A stretch of 64,000 nt of DNA from Daedaleopsis sinensis. Its lineage: Eukaryota > Basidiomycota > Agaricomycetes > Polyporales > Polyporaceae. The notes beneath the pieces are model-generated. The model did not search any database. It saw only the letters and a list, made by a program, of their open reading frames with translations, and was not told the origin of the DNA. Location: NCBI GenBank assembly GCA_033807695.1, contig CM066305.1, positions 3,410,001 to 3,474,000 on the forward strand. Direction: 5' to 3'. Both the position numbers and the translations under genes were made by a program. Shown here in pieces: positions 34,987 to 46,241 of this stretch (its first letter is position 1; the number at the start of each line of letters is the position of its first letter).

Positions 34987-36895
34987 GACGAAGGACACGA
35001 GAGATAACGTAGGGGGGCGAAAGAGATTTGAAAGCCAACGTTATATGAGACTGCAACAAAAGAAGGAGGCCGTAGCCTGCCAACGGTCATGTTGGCAGGT
35101 ACTGCTTTGTGGATGCTGATCGCCAGGAAGAAGCGAAATAATTCACGAACCGTGGTGGCACGGATCGCAAGCTCCGTTATGTTGGGGAGCGAACCGATAT
35201 CTCGTTCGCATGGTCCTAGCAACGCGGTGTCCTTGTTGATCTTCGAATCACAGTCAGAAGCCCCGGGCTACGAGGAGGATCCCCACAGCCACTCACTGGG
35301 AAGGGATCCTTGCTGTGAGCACATTTATTATTCCAGTGTATCATGCAGTCGGCTTCAGGACAGCTCTAGATGGTGATGCTGCTCACCTGTCTTCGAAAAC
35401 TTTGAGGGCCCTTCGAGTTCAAGGGACAGTAGACACAAGGGAGGGATACAGAAAAGGGTAATCAAGTGGCATGATGTTTTATTGCTCCCATACTTACATA
35501 CGCGGGTTCGTTGATCACAGTGCGTACAACCTGGGAATACGGCGTCAGGGTCGCTGATGCGTTGGCTGTGGCAAGAAAGCATGTGAGATTATGCATACAG
35601 ATTGTGTCACGAATTGCCACGTACGTCGAGGCCGACTCAGACTGTAAGAAACCTGCCATATTACGACGTGACAATGACATGCATGCGAGCGAGCCTCTCC
35701 TCGGGAGGCTTGTCAATGTCAAGTTGGTAGAATATTGAGCCTTAGCATTGAGCAGAGTAGTCGCAGTAGTAAGTGGTTCCAAGGCGGTAGCCTTGCGCGG
35801 AGTCCGAGGTGTCAAAGTGAGTCAACCAAAAATTCCCAAACTTTCGTCAGGAACGATATTGGATACCGCAGCTATTCGATGGTCTCAATCAGTCAAGAAC
35901 GATTGTTCGACGATGATAAGACGCAAGTCACCCCTTACCACATGATATATGATTCTCCTCCTTTCGAGTCTCTGAGCAGTCTCGTGCCGCCGTGGCTGCT
36001 ATTGCGGCTGGAGTTGACTACTGTGGCAATTACGGCATACCAGTTTTAAGGCACTGTATTTGTGCTACTAGTTCGTGAATCTGGGAGCCGGAGGCCAGGG
36101 CCAGGGCCTAGAAGGAGGCGCAAAAATCGTAAGTTCGTCGTCGAGAATCAAGCTCAAGCTCAAGTCTGAGTCGATCAGGAGACATAGTGGAACTGGAAGC
36201 GCCTGGCGGCCTGGAAGTACCATGGCAATAGGAGTAGACGCTCGGACGGAGGAGGATTAGAGAACGCTTACGTGAGCGGCGAGCTGTGCCAGTCCGAGTA
36301 AGTCTGAGTAAGTAGGTCCGAGTCCTCGCCCTTCCTCGCCGTACTTTTTCTGACCCATTTTCTCGCTGGGATTCCAACGTTGCAACATGTTACATGCTAT
36401 TGAAACTCTCAAGGGTCTTGAGCGAAAGGAAGCAAAATCGCCGCATCGCTAAGATGGTGCCAGTGATAGTAGTAGACGTCGACATAACTTGAAGCCTTAA
36501 GGGTACGCACTATAAGGAGTGGACTTGCGCTCCTCTTACCCGACTTGGGCGACACAATGCAATGCACATCAAATCCTGCTCTGTGTTGCTGTATCGTGCG
36601 GTGAGTGCTCGTATACATGCAGAGGGGAGCTGTTCTGACACCATGACCAAGATCTCATGGACATGTTACAGACCTGCACAGACCCGCATTCTAGCGCATT
36701 TTGCGTGCTTGGCGTATCATAGCTGCGGAGCGCCGTAGTATGTATGCGCGCACAACATCACGCATGCCCAACGCATGCTTATTAGATTGGCGGCACCGCA
36801 ATTGACTGCATCGCTATCGACAAAATTGACACCCTTTGATTGACCTCATTCATACATATGATACAGACGCGCACTCACGGCCGCAAACTTCAAGC
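34987..36895. other. Gene-poor region with possible gene remnant
   Basis: On the minus strand at 35,815-35,510 a frame ends at a good donor (GTATGTAAG) and another stretch near 35,230-35,080 is open, but I could not join them into a protein and recognise no domain. GC-rich and AT-rich patches alternate from 36,060 on. Confidence 0.3.
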
Positions 36896-36902
36896 TATAA
36901 AA
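36896..36902 (+). promoter_or_regulatory. Candidate TATA box
   Basis: TATAAAA lies about 110 bases upstream of the start codon at 37,010. Confidence 0.5.
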
Positions 36903-37009
36903 CAGAAGGACTATGTGACAAGCCGTTCCCCCTCGTTCCCCCCTTCTTCTTCTTCTTCTTGTGGTGCTCCTTCTCCAGCTTACCGGATCCCCCGCCGCCA
37001 GCTGCCTGA

Positions 37010-37942
37010 ATGAAGGTCATCACACTTTTTCTTCTCTCTGCGCTCGGTGCCACGTTCGCTCTCCCTACCGCGCACGAAGATTCGGTGTACGATGCGATCC
37101 CTGGAGATGGTCTTGAGGTTCGCTCCCACCAAGGCAGGTTCACCAATACGGAGCTCCTTGCGTCCTGCCCTGGCGGGCCTGGCACAAGCGGCTTGAAGAC
37201 CGCGGACCGGTGCACCTTGGTGAGTTCCCGGATTCTCGTAGTCCCGTAAGAAATACCGGTGCAGAAGTACTGACTCCGAGCTCGTGGGATTGCCCAGATC
37301 AACATTGTGAGAAATGCCGATACTCGGATTTGGAAGCCTTTGGGCGACCCGCAGCTCAAGTATGTACTGCTTCTTCCGTGCAGAGCTTGGTCCGTGTCTG
37401 ACTCTGAACGCTTCTCCAACGTTAACAGCTGCAAGGGCTCGACGGGGAGCATCAGAGTCACGCTTGGCGGCGATACGACCTTTTCCCAATCCACGACCAT
37501 CGATGCCAACGTCGGCTTCAGTGGCGAGGGTATCACCATTGGCGGTGGAATTTCTGGAACCTGGGAGACGAGCGTGAGGCAGTCCAAGGAAATTTCATTT
37601 GAGATCCCGCCCGGGAGGCAGGCCGTGTACGTCGTCGGTGTGAACCAGAAGTCCGAGACGGGCAACGTCCAGGTCAACTACGGCGACCGCCAGAAGGGCC
37701 ATTACATGGTCAGTGTTTGTGTTGCCGACGTGGTGTTGAACGACGACTCACATTGCTCTAGTGGTTCACTGGTGCCAAAGTCACGAGGCTCACGCCTGAC
37801 AAGGACGATGTTCAATTCGATGTCTTAGTGACCGACTGTGGTATGTGGCGAATCCAGTCCGCCGCCACAATCGAACGTTGACTGACAACCTGGTCCAGGT
37901 TCCGACCCCGAGGACCTTAGCAAGTACAACAACTTTGCTTGA
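37010..37942 (+). CDS. Small secreted protein, possibly effector-like
   Basis: Five exons: 37010-37219, 37298-37359, 37429-37708, 37762-37840 and 37899-37942, giving 224 residues. A signal peptide (MKVITLFLLSALGATFALP) is followed by a short acidic propeptide-like stretch. The mature part has four or so Cys (CPGG, DRCTL, NCKG, TDCG) and a long beta-rich, Gly/Ser/Thr-rich section with alternating pattern (IDANVGFSGEGITIGGGISG) ending in QVNYGDRQKGHYMWFTGA. I believe related fungal proteins are annotated as celp0028 effector-like, but this is from memory and untested. The alternating Ser/Thr/Gly pattern also resembles beta-hairpin pore-forming folds; that is only a resemblance. Function unknown. 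Confidence 0.78.
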
Positions 37943-39343
37943 TCATCTAATTCTCATCTTTTCTCCGTGGACTATTATCTGGCGTATTCGCTCTCTTTGC
38001 TTTGACTTGGACATTGTTATTCCGACCTATCGCTTGTTTCTTCTATTGGCACGTAGGCTGCACAGCTCCCAACCGGTGACCCTTGCCAAGTTCTGAACCG
38101 CAATCATAGGGCTGCATCTCAGCTGAAGCATGCACACCTGTGTACCCACTGGCAAACGAACCGTAAGTTTACGACATGTAACCTCGCCCGGGACCCTCCG
38201 GGACCGCATGTTGTACTGTCAGCACCGCCAGAGTCAGGGTCTCAAGGTCGAGCACAGCGAAGTGGGCGACGCTCAAGCGGCTCGGAAAACGAGCCGTGGC
38301 AGGAAGATCCAACTTGAAACGCACGCCGGCTTGCTTGGCACCTTCGTTGGGTCATCGCATGCATCGCATCGCTGGCATACCGAAACCGCATGGCTGAAGC
38401 ATGATCGGCGCGGCGGTTCGCCGGCTCCAATCCACTAGTAGGCAGGAGATTTTACTATCCGGGTTCTCTCTGTTGTCCGTGAGGCCAGCCCGTTGTACGA
38501 AAGGGAAATATCGGCTGGTCTGTCACGGTGCTGGGAGTGGCAAGTGGCCGTCCTACTCGAAGCTTGAAGAATATATCTCATTGCTGAGAGGGGCGTACTT
38601 AGCGTAAGACGCCTTGAAGGTGAACTAATCTACGCGGACCGCGGCGGACGTATTACTAGTACTACGGCTTTTCGGAGCAACTTGTCGCAACCTTTGCACG
38701 CTTCAAGTTTGTAGATGTTTTATTGGTCTTTACCAGATCCGTCAGAACACCACTAGTTCCATGCATGCCGTTCACTTCGAAGTTCGCATTGCAAAGGTAA
38801 GTTGTGCATATGTAGCATTACTTCGAGTCCGGGAGTGTTTGGGTCAATTGCGGAAAGTGGACTTTAACCCCTTCGACACGATGGCGACGAGCGTGCGCAT
38901 GTGGAGAAACATGATATGGAATAAGTCAAGGACAATTTAAACGTGCGAGCAAGTAAGTGGGCGAGAGACAGCGTAGTACAAAACAAACGGGCGACAGCTA
39001 TAGCAGGGTTCAAAGTATACGTATGTGAGTATACGAGTCAGAGTCGAGGGCAACAAACGACACAGAACGACAGAGCGTGGTCGGGTATAAATACAACATA
39101 CAACATTACATACGTGCGTGCGTGGCAGAGCGTATCTGCTGTATAATCCGTATCCGTATCCGTTTCCAAAGTGTCCCGGGTTTTCGTGCGCGGGGCCGGT
39201 ACTGATGCGGCACCCGCGAATGGCGTAAAGTAGGAGAGCGTCCAAGCCTTCCTCCGCGCGTGCTCTACGTCTATGCGAAGTCCAGCGCACAAGAGAGAAG
39301 GTATACTATACCGTACATCTCGTCGAACGGTCGTTCGGTCTCT
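37943..39343. other. Intergenic, no gene seen
   Basis: About 1.4 kb between the small secreted protein and the 3' end of the GH5 gene. Only short frames without domains. Confidence 0.5.
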
Positions 39344-41993
39344 TCACGCGGGGGCAGGCGTGCCCCCGCACACCGCCGCCGTCGAGCCCACCTGCGGGCC
39401 CCACGCATCGGGGTACGCGCACCCGGCGACCGGGACCGCCGCGAGGCTCGTGTCCGCGCGGTCCGCCCAGCCGTCGCCCGCGGTGGCCGTCGCGGCGGAG
39501 AACGTCGGGGTCGGGAGCGTGGGCACCGCGCTCGTCGCGGTGTACATCGCGAGCTGCGCGGGGTCCGCGCCGTTCACGTTCGAGAGCGCGGGGGGCGGGT
39601 ACTGCGAGAAGGAGGCGAGCGCGGTCGCGGCGATCGTGCCTGCGCCGGGGCCGCCGGTCTGGTACGGCTTGTAGGAGCCGCTCCAGGGGTTGTTGGACGG
39701 GAAGTTTAGCTTGGAGCAGAGGCCGAGGGCTTCGCGCGGGTCGGTGGGTATCCAGCCTGCATGTAAGGCGGCCGATCAGCAGGGGAGAAAGGAGGACGCG
39801 TCGGGGGATGGGTGGATCACGTACCGTTCTCGAGTCCGAGCTGGTACGACCAGAACGGCGCCTCAACCTTGCCGGTCACGGACGAGTTGCCGATCTTCCA
39901 CGTCCAGAAGAAGTAGCCGGGGAGAGCCATGCCGTCCATCTGGGACATGACGAAGTTCTTGATGCCGGTCTTCATGTCCGACGTCCAGTTCTGCCAGTCG
40001 TCCCACATCGGGCACTCCGCGAGTGCGGACTCCTGGCCGACGCCGACGACCCACTTGCCGCAGTTGTTGATCGCGCCGCTGAACTCGCCGGAGAGCGTGA
40101 TCCCGAAGTCGACTTGGGACTGGTTGTTGCTGTATGCGACGCATCCAACCTGGGGCCAGAAGTCGAGAGGGTGATTGAAGTCGCCGCCAAATGCCTATGC
40201 GTGCGGGGTCAGACCAGGAGCCGTCATGGAAGGTGAGAGCAGCGAAAGTGAAACTTACGACGTAGGGATGCGTGTCTAGGATGATACGCTGCGGAAGGGA
40301 TGAGTCCAACACAGGCGAGATTGAGAGACATATCGGAACATACATCGGCACCCGGCAGGAAGTCCTTCCAAGTGACGGGAGCTTGGAATCCGTCGTGGAT
40401 GACAATATATGCGCCGTTGCCGATCCCGGTCTACGGACGCTGACTTCAGATCTGCACGGAAGCGAAGAATGGAAGAAGAAATTCACAATGTCCCTGATCA
40501 TGTCATGAGCCTGGAGATAGCTGCAGATCGACTCGGAAGGTTAGCGCCACGTCCCTGCTTGCACTGGCTCTCTAGCGCGGTGCTCACAATCGCGTCAGCT
40601 GGTCGCGTCCGATGATGCCGAGGAGCGGCTCGTTGATGATGCCAAACATCGGCACGACGTCCTGGTACTCCTCCTGGCTGATGAACTCGGCGATGTAGCG
40701 GACGTAGTCCATCGTCCGCTGCGCGTTCGCAATCCCCATATATCCGTTCAGGAAGTTGATGGTCCCCAGACGTCCCGAGTGATTGTATCCGTTCTGCGAG
40801 CCGGGCACGGTGTGCAGCTCGAGGTAGATCCGCAGGCCGTACTTGCGCGCCCACTTGAACGCCTGCAGGACGTACGTCCACGCCGTCCGTGCGAGGAACG
40901 GCTCCCCCGCCCACGTCTCGATCGCCCAGTAGGGCATCGGCAGCCGTATCCAGTTTAGACCCGCGCCCGCGATTTGCGCGAAATCTTGCTCGGTCTGTAG
41001 GGTACCCGAGCCCGCGTGAGATATGCGCGCCACAAGAAACGGAAGGAGATGGCCGTACGATGAACGTCCTGTAATGGTCCTCGAGCTGTTGGATGCCGCC
41101 GCCCGCGCTCGTGTCGTTGAGCATCGCGACGCTGAGCGTCCATTCGTCGACCGCCTGCCCGCCCGGGATGGCAGAGTTCGGGGTCACGTTCTGGTACTTC
41201 TCGAACAGCGCGGGGACGATAAAGGGCTCCAGGACGAGCCAGCCGCCGAGGTTGACACCGCGGATCTGGTCCTTGGAGTAGTCCCAGGACTCGTTCAGCG
41301 CGGGCGTGAATGACTGCGCGCGCGCGCCGTTGTTGTACGGATCCCGCGGGTCGTCCACCCCTGACGCAATGAAGAAGACAAGAGGTGAGTATCATGATGA
41401 TGTCACGACGTCAGAATTAGCGGCGGTGTGGGAAGGACGAGGGACGCACAAAATCCACCGAATGAGTTCTTGTAGGTGAATGTCGTGCCGTCACCCATCG
41501 TAATTAACGAACCATCGCCGCCCGTTATCGCACCAGTGGGGGACTCGGGGTTAGAGCCAGAGCCAGAACCGCCAGACCCACGTCCACCAGACGACCGAGA
41601 GTTCTTCTTGATGACGGTGAAGTAGACCGGAAGCACCACCGCTAGCACGATAACGACGATCGCGGCCGCTACGATGCCCAGCCAGATCAATGGCCGTCTT
41701 CGCCTGGGTGTCGACAAACCGGGAGACTTTTCGGTGAGCACAGGTACGTTGGTCTCGTGGCGATTTGTGTCTTCCGAGAGGATCGGGCGAGGAGGCGCAG
41801 CAGAAGGAGTGGCAAGACCAACGTACGAGTTCCGTGTAGGGGTGGCGAATGGGTTCGTAGCTGGCGTAGCAGGAATCTCCGCGATGTCGGTGGTCGGAGT
41901 GTGTAGCAAGCTTTCATGCACCGGCTCCGGAGTTGGCGCGGAGGAGTCGCCGAAGGGGGAGTGGTGGGGGAGGTCTTCGTGGAAGCTGGACAT
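39344..41993 (-). CDS. Membrane-anchored GH5 exo-1,3-beta-glucanase (intact copy)
   Basis: Eight exons: 41993-41450, 41360-41059, 40994-40588, 40520-40487, 40430-40344, 40288-40259, 40194-39825 and 39756-39344, giving 728 residues, all in phase. The protein is a type II membrane enzyme like fungal glucan 1,3-beta-glucosidase D: a cytosolic Pro/Thr-rich tail, one membrane helix (about 102-126) and a Gly/Ser linker before the catalytic domain. Key residues: VNLGGWLVLEPF signature, acid/base Glu404 in INEPL, nucleophile Glu505 in SGEFSGAI. The long Ala/Pro/Thr-rich C-terminus is typical of the basidiomycete forms. It probably trims or remodels cell-wall beta-1,3-glucan. A breakpoint at 40,811 in exon 3 marks where the tandem units begin; this copy is the only one in the window that continues past it. 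Confidence 0.94.
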
Positions 41994-42784
41994 GACTGCC
42001 GGAGGCGAGAGGCAGGTGCAAGGCCTGGACGTCCTGGACAGAGAGGGGGGGCACGAAGGTGCGAGAGAGGAGGACTTGCCGCATGCCTGGCTGAAAAACG
42101 AACGGAAGGAGGGCGGTTCCCACTCCGCAGTGGGCTATTGATAGCGGAATGCGAGTGCCGAGCGCGAAGGGGGCGATAAGATTCGGGCACACATGGAATC
42201 GAGGGCTACCGTGGCCGTCGCCGGGGGAGGCATGGACCGTTCTTGATCAGCGAGTGGGAGGAAGAGCGACTGTTCTCATTCCTATCCAACTCACGACAAA
42301 TAACAGCCGCGTCCTCGCCAGTGGCAGTGAGGCCACCGCATACAGCGATCTAGACTGCATTTGTAAGACCTCCTGACGCATATAGCCTCTCGACACAGAA
42401 TTATACTCACCGCCGAGGCCATGGAATGCCGATGCCTCCAGCGCCCGGCCGGAGTACTGAAGTATAATGCGTTAGACGAGAGGGCGGACGACAAGATACG
42501 AAGGCAGTGGTTGCGCGGGAGAGACAGGATGGAGAACGGAGTCCGGACACAAGCAACGTTGGACTTTATACGCTGATGGACGCATTTTGACGTCCATATA
42601 AGGTAAGTACCCATCGATGACGTCGACTTTGCGGGTAACGGTCAGCCTACGACAACCATTTTGCCAGTTCTGTAATCTACTGCTTGCCACCGTAGTAAGT
42701 ACTTGCCTCAGAAAGTGAATGTAAATGATTTCAGCATCTGGCGAGGCAAGAGCAGGCAAGAGTTGACGCGGGCGCTCGTACACA

Positions 42785-43560
42785 GTGACGTCTGCGATAC
42801 GTCACCAGTGGCTGCTGCCGCCGCCGCCGTCCACACTCGAACTCGTTCTCGCCACTGAACACGACTCACGCACGATCCACACCGCCATTCGTCGTCCGCC
42901 AACTGCCGAGTGCATCCTGCTACACCTCGCGCTCACTGTGTCCACGAGCCGTGAGTCTGACGAGCTCTCCGTTCGTCATATGCTGCCAGTCTCACACTGA
43001 CCTCGAGTGTTCTAGTACTCTCTGCCCTGGGTGCCCCGCCGACAGAGATTCGACCTACAGACCTCGTTTCCCAACGGATCTGCACCATTCAGCCCGCCCC
43101 CGACAGCCCTCGACCTTCCGAATCTGCCGATACGCTCCCCGTCGCTGCGCATCGACTCTCCATCCGCCCACGACCCAAACGCTGCGCGCCCCTCGACCAA
43201 ATCTCTTCTGTCCCTCGCCGCCGCTCTTCTCCTGCCGCCGGACAGCAACGGCGAGAATGCTGTGAGCATGCTCCATCACACCCCTCATTCGCGCGGCGAT
43301 CCGTCGACTTTCAAAACTCGCTCAAGCCGTCCCTCGGACGCCGTGCTGCGACGTCCCCCGCCGTCGTGCTCGACGTCTGCGCCCCGGTCTCTGTGCAGCG
43401 CCCCACAGAATCCGCCATAACTTCCCCAGTCCTCATCCTTACGCGTGCTAACACACCTCTCCAGAACACGCTAACCATTCCGCATTCAACGCGCGCGGTC
43501 TCGCCTCGGCCTGACGAGGTCGCCGAGACGCTTTTTTCGGCGAGTTCACGCGCACCCGAG
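42785..43560 (+). CDS. Candidate spliced reading frame in unit A
   Basis: Exons 42785-42950 and 43016-43560 join in phase across a 65 nt GT-AG intron (GTGAGT...TTCTAG) and end at another good donor (GAG then GTGAGTACGC). The open frame is 237 codons. The product is Pro/Ser/Arg-rich with no domain I recognise. In unit B a one-base difference near 53,220 breaks the same frame. GC-rich sequence makes long chance frames likely here, so treat as provisional. Confidence 0.28.
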
Positions 43561-45604
43561 GTGAGTACGCATTGCAGTCCGAAGCACGCCGCGCCTGGTC
43601 CCGAAACTGATGCACAACGGGCACGCCGTCTATGCAGCCCATGTACGACCCGATCCCAGGCGCCGCACGCCATGTTTGGAATCGGCCCCATCCGCACCTT
43701 CAAGCCCGCGGTCGACACCAACTCACGGTGCAGGCCGTCCCGGCCGTCCGCGACAGGAGCACCCGCGCGAACGTCGTGCACACGTCCTGGCCGTGGACGA
43801 CGCGGAGCACGACGTTCGCGCGGTGGGGCAGGATGGCGCCACGGCCGAACTCACGACCGACGCCCCGGACGCCCCTCTGTTTGTCACTGGCACACTCTGC
43901 GTGCATGCGACAGTCGTCCCCCCGGGCCGCAGGCCTCAGCCGCGTACTCGTCGGGCAGCGCGCGACCGCGCGACTCCAACTCACGCGTCGCATGTCGTTG
44001 GCCCACGAGGCGCCCCCGACGCGTGCGCCGCGATGTCCCCGGCCTGCCAACACCCGCCTCTCTTCGAGGGCACGCCGCCGCCACCCGCGGGATCCATGCG
44101 ACACAACGGGCCCCGACGCTGCGACTGCGGCTCATGCGCCGTCCCTCCCCGCCGCCGTGCATGCGCCGACTCGTCGCCCTCCCCGCCGCGGGTCCTGAGT
44201 CCGGACGGCTGCGAGCGCGTCGCAGGCCGCTCCCGAGTGCAGACGGCTCCGGGGCCCGTCTCGCAGCGGCACACGCTGAGGCCCCGGTACGTGCCGCACG
44301 CTCGCGGGGGTGCGAGGAAGACGGACGCCCTGCACGCGCACGCCTCTGTCCCGCGGGGAGCCGGTCAGCGGGCGGGGCGGGGCGGGGCGCGGGTAGTACT
44401 AGTGTACAGTAAGTGAGCAATATACTCTATCTACCCCTACGCGCCGCCTTCTGCACCTCGAATGCGACTCGGTACACCGCCGTCTGCGACGCGTCGATCA
44501 GCGGGCTGCGGGCTGGACCAGGACAGGAGAGCTGCTCACCGGTGCTTGTCCACACTACTTGTGGTCCCGCCGCGCCTGCGAACGCTCGCCGACCTCCCGC
44601 CGTGTCCGAACAGAGCAGAGCACGTAGCAAGCCGTGCCCCGCCGTCTGGGGCGTGAGAGGCCCGCCAGTCCAGTTCGAGCCGCCGCCATCCTGGAGCCCG
44701 TGCTCGCCTGTCTTCGCGTCGCGCGTCGCGCACGACGCCTCGGACGCGTGCCTGTCTGCGCAAGCGGTGCGACGTGCGGGTGGGCGGACGGACAAGGAGG
44801 TGGGGGTGTCCGCGATGGGGGCTGTTGGGAAGCGGGTCAGCGGGCGGTCCGGACGCAGTACATGGACGTTGAACAGCAGTGTACGTACAGTACGCCATGC
44901 AATACAGTCGATATCTAATTATGTGAACCGTGCGGCGCGAGCCTCATGTGGACTGTCTGTGGTCGGAGACAGATCGGTTAGCGACTCGGTGGGCTGGGCA
45001 GGGGTCCGGGCACGTACTGACCCTGTGCGGACTGCAGAGCTCCGGATCAGTCTTGCTCGAATCCGGGACCGCTGCACGGCGCAAGAGTCTAGGCAACTTG
45101 CAACTATCGACGTCAGCTGCGATGGGAGTGACAGTGCGCAGGAGGTACATACGTACGTACGTCCGCTGTGCACTGTAGACCGAACGTTCGCGCACGTCGA
45201 GTTGCACGCTGTCAGTGAAGCAAAAGCCGTCAGATGACATGGACGAGCTGGGGCTGCGGAATCAGTCTCGACTCACCAGCCATAACCCAGCACCTGGAGT
45301 TCTGCGCCTGCAGTGGGCCGAGTCTGCGGACATGGATAGGGATGGCCGCGTGTCGCATCTGCGAGCCCGCGAGACACGCCCGCAATTGGGACCACACATA
45401 GGGCCCAGGCTGGAAAAAGCGATTGTCAGCGTCCGGGGGAGGTGTTCAAGCGGCGCGAGGTATACCTTAGCAGAGACTCGGATGTACACTGTTTGGTGAG
45501 CCACACGCAGCACAAGTAGAGTGCGAGGGCGAATCTTGAGCGTGCAAAGAAGTAGGGTCAGTCAGAAGCGGCGTGTACAGGGACGGGACATGGGCCGTAC
45601 GTAC
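43561..45604. other. Unit A interior, unresolved
   Basis: Very GC-rich with overlapping open frames on both strands and several good splice-like sites, including minus-strand segments near 45,260-45,415 (PGPYVWSQLRACLAG-like). I cannot choose a model. Confidence 0.35.
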
Positions 45605-46241
45605 CTATCCACGATGAACGAGGCCCGGGGAGAGCAGTGACACAACTCGGAGAGTGGCCTGAATCGATCCAGTCAGCGTGGTGCACAGTGAACAGAATCA
45701 GAGCACATGTACCTCGCCTTCTCGGCGGTGCGAGTAATGGGCAGTGTGAGAATGCGAACCATTGTTTACGATCTATAGTAACAGTAGCCAGTCAGTAGTA
45801 GAAGAGCTGTAACAATACAAGATCGACTCTACGTACCCTGAGATCGTTTGCGGACTGAGTCGGACCGCGAAACAGGTTTGGGCGCAGGATCGGAATGCAT
45901 GGGTTGCCATCCTACAAACGAACAAGAACGTGTCAGTGAGCGTGTAGTATGTAGATGTGAACGCAATGCACTCACCGTCGCGCGAGAATCTGGAAAGGGA
46001 AAGTCGCAGTTAGTACTAGTAAACGATAAGGGACACTCTGCCAAGACTCGGAGATCTACTCACAGATGCAAACTGCGCACTCCAGAGAGGAACGACAGCG
46101 CCGGTGTGCATAGTATGTAGCTAGAAGAGGGGAGTATGGATGAGGGAGGAGGGAGGAGGGCATACTCGAGTCTGGGGGGTGGGGTGGTGAGTGCTGGTCG
46201 CACTCGAGGAGCTCGCGGAGGTACTTGTACCTCTCGAGCAT
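45605..46241 (-). CDS. Unknown multi-exon gene, unit A copy
   Basis: Six exon-like blocks: 46241-46166, 46120-46064, 45989-45976 (14 nt), 45911-45837, 45772-45713 and 45658-45605, the last ending in TAG. All five introns have GTATGC, GTGAGT, GTACGT or GTACAT donors and YAG acceptors, with a consensus ACTAAC branch site before the 14 nt exon, and every join keeps phase. From the first in-frame Met the product is 111 residues (MLERYKYLRELLECD...), and Cys/His-containing sequence (CHFHTVKSCDRGGCARA) continues upstream in frame, so the true 5' end is missing from my model. No family recognised. In this copy an in-frame TGA lies further upstream. Confidence 0.42.

Noticed and set aside
34956..35815. 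Possible separate minus-strand gene upstream of the membrane protein
   Set aside because: Open pieces and one good donor are present, but no phase-compatible chain or recognisable domain could be built.
43610..44416. Several open frames over 100 codons on both strands
   Set aside because: The sequence is extremely GC-rich and stop-poor; frames overlap on both strands and no domain or consistent splice chain favours one.
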